Positions 9,288 through 17,444 of a stretch of 64,000 nucleotides of DNA are shown here, piece by piece. The stretch is from contig NZ_CP132359.1 of the NCBI RefSeq assembly GCF_030758975.1, forward strand, positions 1 through 64,000, given 5' to 3'. The stretch's first letter is position 1; every line of letters starts with the position of its first letter. A program made the translations under genes and the position numbers. The DNA comes from Bosea beijingensis (GTDB lineage Bacteria; Pseudomonadota; Alphaproteobacteria; Rhizobiales; Beijerinckiaceae). The notes below the pieces were generated by a model, which saw nothing but the letters and a program-made list of their open reading frames with translations, did no database searches and was not told the DNA's origin.

Positions 9288-9815
9288 TCATTCGTCGGGC
9301 CCTTCGCCCAGCGATCCCGGGGTCACGAAGCGGTCGAGCCTGCCCTCGCGCGCCGCGACCGCGTACCAGTGCTCGGTGGCGAAATCGATTACGGCGAGCC
9401 CGCAGGTCGGATATTTCTGGCTCATCCGCGCCGAGGCATAGCGATCGCCATGGCCGGTCAGCAGATGCGCCAGCTCCTCGAAGCCGGGATTATGGCCGAT
9501 CAGCAGGAGGGTCCGGACATCGCCCTCGACCTCCTGCACGACCTCGAGCAGGCGCTCGACCTTGGCCTCGTAGATGCGCGGCTCGTACTGCGTCGCCGGC
9601 TTCTCGGGCAGCATCGGCGCGACCATCTCCCAGGTCTCGGCCGTGCGCTTGGCCGGCGAGATCAGCACGAGATCGGGGAGCAGCAATTCGTCGGCGAGAT
9701 AGCGCCCCATCACCGGAGCGGCCTCGCGCCCGCGCACCGCGAGCGGTCGGTCGCGGTCGGCCACACCCGTGGGCCAGTGGGACTTGGCGTGGCGCAGTAG
9801 CATGAGGCGTCGCAT
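9288..9815 (-). CDS. SixA-like histidine phosphatase
   Basis: 175-residue member of the histidine phosphatase superfamily. The catalytic RHAKS motif is at residues 8-12 (nucleophile His9) and the second catalytic His is in LIGHNPGF at residue 108. SixA dephosphorylates phosphohistidine in phosphorelay or PTS-Ntr proteins; rhizobial members of this small subgroup are usually annotated the same way, without tested substrates. It stands upstream of ycjX and 44 bases after moxR on the same strand. Confidence 0.85.
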   Translation of the reverse strand: MRRLMLLRHAKSHWPTGVADRDRPLAVRGREAAPVMGRYLADELLLPDLVLISPAKRTAETWEMVAPMLPEKPATQYEPRIYEAKVERLLEVVQEVEGDVRTLLLIGHNPGFEELAHLLTGHGDRYASARMSQKYPTCGLAVIDFATEHWYAVAAREGRLDRFVTPGSLGEGPDE

Positions 9816-9859
9816 GGGAAGAACCTAGCGATGCCGGAGCCGATTTGCGAGGGGTAGCC

Positions 9860-10705
9860 TCACCGGCTCTCGCGCCGGGCCATGAAGGCGAGCTTCTCGA
9901 ACAGCGAGACATCCTGCTCGTTCTTGAGCAGCGCCCCGTGCAGCGGCGGGATCAGCTTGCGCGGATCGCGCTCGCGCAGCACCTCCGGCCCGATATCCTC
10001 GGCGACGAGGAGCTTGAGCCAGTCGAGCAGTTCGGAGGTCGAGGGCTTCTTCTTGATGCCGGGCACCTCACGCACCTCGAAGAACAGGCGCAGCGCCTCT
10101 TCCATCAGGCGCTTCTTGATACCGGGAAAATGCACCTCGACGATCGCCTGCATCGTCTCCGCGTCGGGGAAGCGGATATAGTGGAAGAAGCAGCGGCGCA
10201 GGAACGCGTCGGGCAATTCCTTCTCGTTGTTCGAGGTGATGATCATCACCGGCCGCTGCGCCGCCTTGATCGTCTCGCCGGTCTCGTAGACATGGAATTC
10301 CATGCGATCGAGCTCGAGCAGCAGGTCGTTGGGGAATTCGATATCGGCCTTGTCGATCTCGTCGATCAATAGCACCGGCCGGACCGGCGCGACGAAAGCC
10401 TCCCAGAGCTTGCCGCGCTTGATGTAATTGCCGATCTCGGAGACGCGGGGGTCGCCGAGCTGGCTGTCGCGCAAGCGGCTCACCGCATCGTATTCGTAGA
10501 GGCCCTGCTGCGCCTTGGTCGTCGACTTGATGTGCCAGGTGATGAGCGGCGCGCCGAGCGCGGCGGCGACCTCCTCGGCCAGCACCGTCTTGCCCGTGCC
10601 GGGCTCGCCCTTCACCAGCAGCGGACGTTCCAGCCGGATCGCGGCATTGACGGCGACGGTGAGATCCTCCGTCGCGACGTAGTTTTCAGTGCCGGCAAAA
10701 CGCAT
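9860..10705 (-). CDS. MoxR family AAA+ ATPase
   Basis: 281-residue MoxR-type AAA+ ATPase, thought to act as a chaperone for metal-enzyme or membrane-complex maturation. Walker A GEPGTGKT is at 33-40, Walker B VLLIDEID at 111-118, sensor-1 TSNN at 157-160 and arginines RR at 170-171. A helical lid follows. These ATPases normally sit beside a VWA-domain (CoxE-like) partner; here the next gene is sixA and no VWA gene is in the window. Confidence 0.92.
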   Translation of the reverse strand: MRFAGTENYVATEDLTVAVNAAIRLERPLLVKGEPGTGKTVLAEEVAAALGAPLITWHIKSTTKAQQGLYEYDAVSRLRDSQLGDPRVSEIGNYIKRGKLWEAFVAPVRPVLLIDEIDKADIEFPNDLLLELDRMEFHVYETGETIKAAQRPVMIITSNNEKELPDAFLRRCFFHYIRFPDAETMQAIVEVHFPGIKKRLMEEALRLFFEVREVPGIKKKPSTSELLDWLKLLVAEDIGPEVLRERDPRKLIPPLHGALLKNEQDVSLFEKLAFMARRESR

Positions 10706-10851
10706 GGGCAGTCCTTCTGAACGATTGGCCGGACGCTAGCCCATCCATTGCGGGCGCGGAAACCGCTTTTTCGCCCGAGGCACCTGAGCATCCCTACCTA
10801 AAGGCTCGCGCCGTAACGCGAATTTCTGCCCGCCATGACGATTCCAAGGTT

Positions 10852-12717
10852 GTGCTGCGACGCCGCAAACCGCAAGAGTTGCCGGCGCAGCCCGCAAGCC
10901 CTCGAATCGCAAGGTCAGCCCTTTTGGCCGGAACAGTCGACCCCTCCGTCTACAAGGACGCCGTCGTCGTACTCGCGACGGCCGGCGTGGTCGTGCCGCT
11001 GGCCAAGAGCCTCAGGGTCAACTCGATCATCGCCTTCGTCGCTTGCGGCGCCCTGCTCGGCCCCTACGGTCTCGGAGGCCTCGCAGCCAGGCTTCCGCTG
11101 CTGAGCACGATCACGGTCTCGAACGCGGAAGCGCTGGCCGGACCGGCCGAGCTCGGCGTCGCCTTCCTGCTCTTCGTCATCGGGCTGGAACTCTCCTTCG
11201 AGCGCCTGATGACGATGAAGCGCCTCGTCTTCGGCCTCGGGCTCGGCCAGGTCGGGCTCTGTGCCGCCGCGATCGGCTTCTTCGCCTATGCGCTCGGCCA
11301 GCCCGCGGCAGCGGCGCTGATCATCGGCTTCGGCCTCGCTTTGTCCTCGACCGCGATGGTCGTCGAACTATTGGCCGCCAAAAAGCGGATGACGACATCG
11401 GCCGGCCGCTCCAGCTTCGCCATCCTGCTCTGCCAGGATCTCGCGGTCATCCCGCTGTTGTTCCTGATCAGCGTGCTCGACGCCCAGAACGGCTCGGGCT
11501 CTCTGCTCGCCGGCCTGGCCCAGGCTTTCATCCAGGCCTTCGTCGCCATCGCCGTCATCGTCGTCATCGGCCGGCTGGCTTTGCGTCCGCTGTTCCGGCT
11601 GGTCGCCTCGACCGATTCGACCGAAAGCTTCATGGCCGCGACGCTACTGACCGCGCTCGGCACCGGCCTGATCGCGGCAGCCGCTGGCCTCTCCATGGGA
11701 CTAGGGGCCTTCATCGCGGGGCTGCTGCTCGCCGAGACGGAGTTCCGCCGCGCGATCGAGGTCACGATCGACCCGTTCAAGTCGCTGCTGATCGGCGTCT
11801 TCTTCCTCACGGTCGGCATGGGCGTGAACCCGGCCGATATCGCGGCCCATCCCTTTGCGATCCTCGGCGGCGCGGCCGGGCTCGTCCTGCTCAAGGGCAG
11901 CATCATCTTCGTGCTGGCCCGCCGCTTCCGGCTGGCAACGGCGACTGCGCTCGAAACGGCGATGCTGGTCGCGCCCGGCGGGGAATTCGCCTTCGTGCTG
12001 CTCAATGCCGCGACCGGCGCCAAGCTGATCGATCCCGGCGCCACCAGCATCGTGCTGGCCGCCGTCTCGCTGACCATGGTCGCGCTGCCGCTGCTGGCCC
12101 GCATCGCCCGCAATCTCGCGCAGAAGCTGGCGACGCCGGTCATGCTGCCCGATGAAGCCGCGGTCCTGCCGCCGGACGACCATGCACCCCGTGCGATCGT
12201 CGTCGGCGGCGGCCGCGTCGGCCGTCTCGTCGGCTCGATGCTGGACGAGCACGGCAAGTCCCATATCGTCATCGACGCCGATGCTTCGCTGATCACCGCA
12301 CAAAGGCGCGCCGGCCGCCCCGCCTATTACGGCGACGCGACCAAGCCCGAGTTCCTGCGCCTCTGCGGCCTGGAGGAAGCGACGGCTCTGATCGTGACGA
12401 TCGATAATCCCCGCGCGGTCGACGCCATCGTCCTCGCGGCGCGCTCGCTGCGGCCGGACATCGTCATCGTCGCCCGTGCCCGCGATGCGACTCATGCCCG
12501 CCACCTCTACGAGATCGGCGTCAACGACGCGGTTCCCGAAACCATCGAGGCCAGCCTGCAATTGTCGGAAGCGGCGCTGGTCGGCCTCGGCGTGCCGATG
12601 GGTCTCGTCATCGCCTCGGTTCACGAGCGGCGCGACGGCTTCCGCGCCCAGCTCAAGCCGGCAGGCGATGCGGCAGCCCGCGCCCTTCCCCGCCACGCCC
12701 GCTCGCGAAGGCTGTAA
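10852..12717 (+). CDS. Kef-type monovalent cation:proton antiporter (CPA2) with TrkA-N domain
   Basis: About 621 residues. An N-terminal Na+/H+ exchanger domain with roughly 12 membrane segments spans about residues 28-430 (IGLELSFERL and SSTAMVVELL are typical Kef/YbaL motifs). A cytosolic Rossmann-type TrkA-N domain follows (IVVGGGRVGRLVG near residue 455) that would bind NAD(H) and gate transport. The GTG at 10852 is the most upstream start; a later start before DPSVYKDAVVVL is possible, as the first 27 residues are basic and poorly conserved. The last 65 bases overlap the convergent glycosyltransferase gene. Confidence 0.88.
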   Translation: MLRRRKPQELPAQPASPRIARSALLAGTVDPSVYKDAVVVLATAGVVVPLAKSLRVNSIIAFVACGALLGPYGLGGLAARLPLLSTITVSNAEALAGPAELGVAFLLFVIGLELSFERLMTMKRLVFGLGLGQVGLCAAAIGFFAYALGQPAAAALIIGFGLALSSTAMVVELLAAKKRMTTSAGRSSFAILLCQDLAVIPLLFLISVLDAQNGSGSLLAGLAQAFIQAFVAIAVIVVIGRLALRPLFRLVASTDSTESFMAATLLTALGTGLIAAAAGLSMGLGAFIAGLLLAETEFRRAIEVTIDPFKSLLIGVFFLTVGMGVNPADIAAHPFAILGGAAGLVLLKGSIIFVLARRFRLATATALETAMLVAPGGEFAFVLLNAATGAKLIDPGATSIVLAAVSLTMVALPLLARIARNLAQKLATPVMLPDEAAVLPPDDHAPRAIVVGGGRVGRLVGSMLDEHGKSHIVIDADASLITAQRRAGRPAYYGDATKPEFLRLCGLEEATALIVTIDNPRAVDAIVLAARSLRPDIVIVARARDATHARHLYEIGVNDAVPETIEASLQLSEAALVGLGVPMGLVIASVHERRDGFRAQLKPAGDAAARALPRHARSRRL

Positions 12718-13765
12718 GCGTGGTGGTGGCCGGCGCCTCCGGCTCGCGCGGGAAATAACCGGCTTCGCGCGCCACGCGCCGGATATGGCCGTAGAACTGC
12801 GCCGCGCTCGCCGCCCAGCTATGGCACGCCGCCAGTTCAAGGCAGGCCTCGCGCGGCACCCTGAGCGCCTGCATCGCGGCGCTGCGCAGATCCTCGTCCA
12901 GCACCGCCGCGCCGCTGCCGGCGAAGACGTCGCGCGGCCCCTGCACCGGGAAGGCAGCGACGGGCAAGCCGCTCGCTGCCGCCTCCAGCAGGACGATGCC
13001 GAACGTGTCGGTCAGGCTTGGAAAGACGAAGACGTCCGAGGAGGCATAGATCCCGGCCAGTTCCTCGCCCTCCTTCAGGCCGAGGAAGCGGGCCTCGGGA
13101 AAGGTGCGTTCGAGATCGGGCCGTGCCGGCCCGTCACCGACCACGACCTTGCTGCCCGGCAGCTTGAGCGACAGGAAGGCCTCGACATTCTTCTCGACCG
13201 CGACCCGGCCGACATAGAGGAAGATCGGTCGCGGCAGGTCGAGCAGGCTCTGCGGGCGCGGATGGAACAGGCTGAGATCGACGCCCCGCCCCCAGCGCAC
13301 CAGCTTCTCGAAGCCGTGCTGGCGCAGTTCCTCCTCCACCGTCGCGGTCGAGACCATCACGGCAGCGGCCGGACCATGGAAGCGGCGCAGCAGCCGGTAG
13401 CTCCAGCTCTCGGGTATCGGCCAGCGCGCCGCGATATATTGCGGGAACCGCGTGTGATAGCTCGTCGTGAACGGCCGCTTCTGGGCGAGGCAGACGGCCC
13501 GCGTCAGCCAGCCGATCGGCCCCTCGGTCGCGATATGGATATGGTCCGGCGCGAAATCGGCGATCCGCGCTGCCAGCGCCCGGCGGGTCGCGAGCGCTAA
13601 CCGGATATCGGGATAACTCGGCAGGCCCACCTGGTGGAAACCCTCCGGCGTCAGCGCCTGCGCCGTGATCCCGAGTCCGGGCGCCGCCTGGATCATCTGC
13701 TCCAGCGAGCGCACCACGCCGTTGACCTGGGGCCGCCAGGCATCGGTCGCGATGAGAACTCGCAT
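12653..13765 (-). CDS. GT4-family glycosyltransferase
   Basis: 370-residue glycosyltransferase with GT-B fold. The N-terminal domain starts MRVLIATDAWRPQVNGVV (acceptor side, with the Gly-rich NGV loop). The C-terminal Glyco_transf_1 domain has FLYVGRVAVEKN, VVGDGPARPDLE and PSLTDTFGIVLLEAAASGLPV, the nucleotide-sugar-binding EX7E motif. The start at 13765 overlaps the stop of the upstream phosphoesterase by one base (TGATG), so the two are translationally coupled. Similar proteins transfer mannose or glucose to lipids; here the substrate is unknown. Its tail overlaps the convergent antiporter gene. Confidence 0.9.
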   Translation of the reverse strand: MRVLIATDAWRPQVNGVVRSLEQMIQAAPGLGITAQALTPEGFHQVGLPSYPDIRLALATRRALAARIADFAPDHIHIATEGPIGWLTRAVCLAQKRPFTTSYHTRFPQYIAARWPIPESWSYRLLRRFHGPAAAVMVSTATVEEELRQHGFEKLVRWGRGVDLSLFHPRPQSLLDLPRPIFLYVGRVAVEKNVEAFLSLKLPGSKVVVGDGPARPDLERTFPEARFLGLKEGEELAGIYASSDVFVFPSLTDTFGIVLLEAAASGLPVAAFPVQGPRDVFAGSGAAVLDEDLRSAAMQALRVPREACLELAACHSWAASAAQFYGHIRRVAREAGYFPREPEAPATTTLTAFASGRGGEGRGLPHRLPA

Positions 13766-14595
13766 CACGCCGCCTCGATCAAGTCCCGAACCGGAGCCGG
13801 CCGCGCCGGCATCGCTAGCGGCTCGGTAGGCATCGTCTTCATGCGGCCCTGCGGCCAGCGGATCAATTCGAAGCGGCCATCCTCGTGTTCGACGAAGGCG
13901 GTGCAGCTTTCCACCCAATCGCCGGTATTGAGGTAGGTCAGGCCGTCGATCTCGCGCTGCGCGGCATGGTGGATATGGCCGCAGATCACGCCATCGGCCT
14001 TGTGGCGGCGCGCCTCGGTGGCGAGGCAGGTCTCGAACTCGCCGATATAGTTCACAGCGTTCTTGACCTTGGCCTTGGCCCAGGCCGAGAGCGACCAATG
14101 CGGCAGGCGCAGGACGCGGCGCACCCGGTTGATCGCCATGTTGAGTGCGAGCGCCACCGTGTAGGCCCAGTCGCCGAGCAGCGCGAGCCATTTGGCGTTG
14201 CGAACCACGAGATCGAACAGGTCGCCATGGATGACGAGCATGCGCTTGCCGTCGGCCGTCTCGTGGATGATCTCGTCGACCAGCGTGATGCCGCCGAACT
14301 GCAGGCCGGTGAAATCGCGCAGGAAATCGTCGTGGTTGCCGGTGACGTAGATCAGCTTCGAGCCCTTGCGCACCTTGCGCAGCAGCTTCTGGATCACGTC
14401 GTTATGCGCCTGCGGGAAATACCAACCGCTTTTCAGGCGCCAGCCGTCGATGATGTCGCCGATGAGATAGATCTGCGGCGCATCATAGGCGCGCAGGAAC
14501 TCCAGCACGAGATCGGCCTGGGCCCCGCGGGTGCCCAGGTGCAGATCCGAGATGAAGATGCTGCGGACCCGCTTGGTATCGTCCTCGTCGCTCAT
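13765..14595 (-). CDS. LpxH-like metallophosphoesterase (UDP-2,3-diacylglucosamine diphosphatase family)
   Basis: 276-residue calcineurin-type phosphoesterase. Metal-binding motifs appear in order: ISDLHLG, GDIIDGW, GNHDD, VIHGDLFD and CGHIHHA. LpxH hydrolyses UDP-2,3-diacylglucosamine in lipid A synthesis, but alphaproteobacteria generally use LpxI for that step, so a related lipid-linked substrate is equally possible. The ATG at 14595 is chosen over an extension that lacks conservation. It is coupled to the downstream glycosyltransferase, which suggests a shared glycolipid pathway. Confidence 0.85.
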   Translation of the reverse strand: MSDEDDTKRVRSIFISDLHLGTRGAQADLVLEFLRAYDAPQIYLIGDIIDGWRLKSGWYFPQAHNDVIQKLLRKVRKGSKLIYVTGNHDDFLRDFTGLQFGGITLVDEIIHETADGKRMLVIHGDLFDLVVRNAKWLALLGDWAYTVALALNMAINRVRRVLRLPHWSLSAWAKAKVKNAVNYIGEFETCLATEARRHKADGVICGHIHHAAQREIDGLTYLNTGDWVESCTAFVEHEDGRFELIRWPQGRMKTMPTEPLAMPARPAPVRDLIEAA

Positions 14596-14723
14596 GCCGG
14601 AAAGCCCCTGCTGCTGCGATGCGAGGGCCGTGTGTCTGATTTGCGTTGCGCTTTGATGACGACGCGGCCAATCCATGATCTGGGTAAAGGCCTCGAATAC
14701 CTCGACGCTGATCGGAGACCATC

Positions 14724-15503
14724 ATGGATCTGGGAATTGCCGGCCGCACGGCCATCATCTGCGCCTCCAGCAAGGGGCTGGGCCGCGGTTGCGCCGAGGC
14801 GCTGGCGCAGGCCGGCTGCACCGTCGTCATCAACGGCCGCGACGCCAAGACGCTCGAGGCGACCGCCGCTGCGATCCGCGCCGCGACGGGTGCGACCGTC
14901 ATCGCCGTCGTCGCCGACGTCTCGACCAAGGCCGGCCAGGATGCCCTGCTCGCGGCGGCTCCCAATCCCGACATTCTCGTCAACAACAATGGCGGCCCGC
15001 CGCCCAAGCCATTCCGCCAGGTGACGCGCGAAGGCCTGCTCGAAGGCGTGGTCCAGAACATGGCGACCCCGCTGGAGCTGGTGCAGCGCGTCATCGACGG
15101 CATGGTCGAGCGCGGCTTCGGCCGGATCATCAACATCACCTCGGCGAGCGTCGTGACCCCGCTGACCGGACTCGACGTCTCCTCGGCCGCGCGCGCCGGC
15201 CTCACCGCCTTCCTCTCGGGCGTCGCCCGCGAGGTCGCGCATGCCAATGTCACCATCAACAACATCCTGCCCGGCGTGTTCGACACCGACCGGATCAAGA
15301 CCGCCACCAACAAGGTTGCCGAAATGCAGGGCATCAGCATCGAGCAGGCCACCAAGAACCGGCTCGCCGCGGTTCCTGCCGGCCGCCTCGGCACGCCCGA
15401 CGAATTCGGCAAGCTCTGCGCCTTCGTCGCCAGCGCCCATGCCGGCTACCTCACCGGTCAGAACTTCCTGATCGACGGCGGCGCCTTCCGCGGCACGTTC
15501 TGA
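14724..15503 (+). CDS. SDR family protein with non-canonical active site
   Basis: 259-residue Rossmann-fold protein of the short-chain dehydrogenase/reductase superfamily, with GGAGA upstream of its ATG. The cofactor loop is ASSKGLGRG rather than TGxxxGxG, the NAG motif is NNNGG, and the usual YxxxK dyad is replaced: the aligned stretch reads SSAARAGL, so Tyr becomes Ser and Lys becomes Arg. The conserved Ser is kept in NITSAS. This resembles the 3-oxoacyl-ACP-reductase-like SDR subgroup that lacks the catalytic tetrad. Its function is therefore unclear. Confidence 0.9.
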   Translation: MDLGIAGRTAIICASSKGLGRGCAEALAQAGCTVVINGRDAKTLEATAAAIRAATGATVIAVVADVSTKAGQDALLAAAPNPDILVNNNGGPPPKPFRQVTREGLLEGVVQNMATPLELVQRVIDGMVERGFGRIINITSASVVTPLTGLDVSSAARAGLTAFLSGVAREVAHANVTINNILPGVFDTDRIKTATNKVAEMQGISIEQATKNRLAAVPAGRLGTPDEFGKLCAFVASAHAGYLTGQNFLIDGGAFRGTF

Positions 15504-15623
15504 CGCCGTTCCCACATCAATGACTTGGCCGGGTTGCAGAGTTCTCGCTTCGCTTCCCGGCCTCGACATGCTCTAAGGAGCGACGGTTTCGCTCGAAACC
15601 GTTCCAGCTCCCGGCCGCGCGCT

Positions 15624-16547
15624 TTGTCCCCTTTCCTCGGCATCACCCTCAAGCTGGTCTCGGCGCTGGCCTTCACGCTGATGTCGGCCGGGATCAAGTC
15701 GATCTCGACACGCTACCCGACCGGCGAGATCGTCTTCATCCGCTCGTTCTTCGCGATGATTCCGCTGCTCATCTGGCTGGCCTGGCGCTCCGAGCTGCCT
15801 CACGCCCTGAAGACCAGCAACCTGCGCGGCCATCTCAAGCGCGGCATCATGGGCTCGACCGGCATGTTCTGCGGCTTCGCGGCCCTGCAGTTCCTGCCGC
15901 TCTCGGAGGCCGTCGCCATCGGCTATGCCGCGCCGCTCGCCGTGGTGGTGCTGGCCGCGCTCGTGCTCAAGGAACGGGTTCGCATCTACCGCTGGAGCGC
16001 CGTGACGATCGGCTTCGTCGGCGTGCTCATCATGCTTTCGCCGCATCTGGGTGCGGGCGCCCACCCCGTCGGTGGCAATGCCGCGCTTGGCGCCATGCTC
16101 GGTCTCGCCGGCGCCTTCTGCTCGGCCTTCGCCTCGGTCGAGGTGCGGCTCCTGACCGCGACCGAGCGCACCGGCGCGATCGTGTTCTACTTCATGCTGC
16201 TGACCAGCCTGCTCGGCCTCACGACCATCCTGCTCGGCTGGAACATGCCCAACCTCCAGGACGCGGCGATGATGGTCCTGATCGGCATTCTCGGCGGGCT
16301 CGGCCAGATCCTGATCGTCCAGGCCTATCGCTATGGCGACGCCTCGCTGATCGCGCCCTTCGAATACTCCACCATGCTCTGGGCCGTCGCGATCGGCTGG
16401 TTCTGGTTCGGCGAATGGCCGGCGCTGGCGATCCTGATCGGCGCGACCATCGTCATCGCCTCCGGCATCTACGTGATCCTGCGCGAACGTCAGCTCGGCC
16501 TCGCCCGTCGCGAGCAGCGCGAGGTCGGCCCCAGCCGCATGATCTGA
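15624..16547 (+). CDS. EamA/DMT family transporter
   Basis: About 307 residues with ten hydrophobic segments in two EamA repeats (each near 140 residues), the architecture of drug/metabolite exporters; the substrate cannot be told. The start is uncertain: a TTG at 15624 precedes the first conserved helix (SPFLGITLKLVSALAFTLM), and the frame is open to a TTG at 15525, but neither has a good ribosome binding site. The C-terminus ends in a short charged tail. It follows the SDR gene on the same strand. Confidence 0.88.
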   Translation: MSPFLGITLKLVSALAFTLMSAGIKSISTRYPTGEIVFIRSFFAMIPLLIWLAWRSELPHALKTSNLRGHLKRGIMGSTGMFCGFAALQFLPLSEAVAIGYAAPLAVVVLAALVLKERVRIYRWSAVTIGFVGVLIMLSPHLGAGAHPVGGNAALGAMLGLAGAFCSAFASVEVRLLTATERTGAIVFYFMLLTSLLGLTTILLGWNMPNLQDAAMMVLIGILGGLGQILIVQAYRYGDASLIAPFEYSTMLWAVAIGWFWFGEWPALAILIGATIVIASGIYVILRERQLGLARREQREVGPSRMI

Positions 16548-16646
16548 GGACGAGCGAACCGAAAGTCCTGCGTCCGGCACAGTTCGCTTGTTCAAACGAT
16601 CGTCCGCCGTTACAAACGACGCCACAGTCGAAAAGGGGCCGGATGC

Positions 16647-17267
16647 ATGGGAATCGAGACGAAGGAGCGCGGCGGGCGGGAGCTTGAATCCGGGGCTCAG
16701 GTCATCTCGGGCCAGCTCGGCAAGACCATCCAGCGCCTGCGCAAGGCCTACAATTTCTCGCTCTCCGACCTCGCCGAGCAGTCCGGCGTCGCCAAGTCGA
16801 TCATCAGCCAGATCGAGCGCAACGAGACCAACCCGACATTGGCGACGATCTGGCGGCTGTCGCAGGCGCTCGACATCTCAATCGAGCGCGTCCTTTCCAG
16901 CGGCGAGGAAGAACCCTTCATCGAGAAGACCACACGGGCCGACACGCCGATCCTCGTCTCCGAGGACGGCAAGCTGCGCCTCGCCATCGTCGGCTGGATC
17001 AAGACGGTCGAATGGCTGCAATGGTACGAGGTCAGCGCCGAGCCCGGCGGTGAGCTCGATTCAGAAGGCCACCAGCGCGGCTCGATCGAATCGCTCTCGG
17101 TGACTTCGGGCGAATTCGAGGTCGAGGTCGGCGATATCGTCCAGCGCGCCAAAGCCGGCGAAACCCTGCGCTACCGCTGCGACCGTCGACATGTCGTCCG
17201 CTGCGTCGGCAACGAACCCGGAACCGCCCTGATGGTCTGCATCCTCAAGGCTGCGGTGATGGAGTAG
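16647..17267 (+). CDS. XRE-family regulator with C-terminal cupin domain
   Basis: 206-residue transcriptional regulator. The helix-turn-helix of the XRE/Cro type spans about residues 25-80 (LRKAYNFSLSDLAEQSGVAKSIISQIERNETNPTL in two parts) and a cupin_2 sensor barrel occupies about residues 110-204. Such MerR-independent XRE-cupin proteins often repress neighbouring transport or catabolic genes after binding a small ligand. The nearest candidate target is the DMT transporter just upstream. Confidence 0.92.
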   Translation: MGIETKERGGRELESGAQVISGQLGKTIQRLRKAYNFSLSDLAEQSGVAKSIISQIERNETNPTLATIWRLSQALDISIERVLSSGEEEPFIEKTTRADTPILVSEDGKLRLAIVGWIKTVEWLQWYEVSAEPGGELDSEGHQRGSIESLSVTSGEFEVEVGDIVQRAKAGETLRYRCDRRHVVRCVGNEPGTALMVCILKAAVME

Positions 17268-17344
17268 GCCGGCGCTCCGGCCCGCCTGACGACCTCCGGC
17301 CGGTTATCCCCTCTGCTGCCGCCCGTCGAGCATTGCCACAAGCT

Positions 17345-17356
17345 GAAGTTAACTTC
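17345..17356. promoter_or_regulatory. 12-bp perfect palindrome upstream of GGDEF gene
   Basis: GAAGTTAACTTC lies 89 bases before the diguanylate cyclase start, in a 177-base gap after the XRE-cupin gene. It has the size and symmetry of a dimeric repressor site. No second copy was noticed, so the regulator cannot be named. Confidence 0.35.
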
Positions 17357-17444
17357 TCTCGGCTAGATCGCCTTAAGGTTGGGCGTGTTGGGAGCAGTTG
17401 ATCATGCCTGAAGCCGAACGCCGGCACCGCTGACAGCGATACCG

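Noticed and set aside
7580..9805. Plus-strand open frame (741 codons) over ycjF/ycjX/sixA
   Set aside because: Arg/Pro/Gly-rich and antisense to three well-supported genes; no motif.
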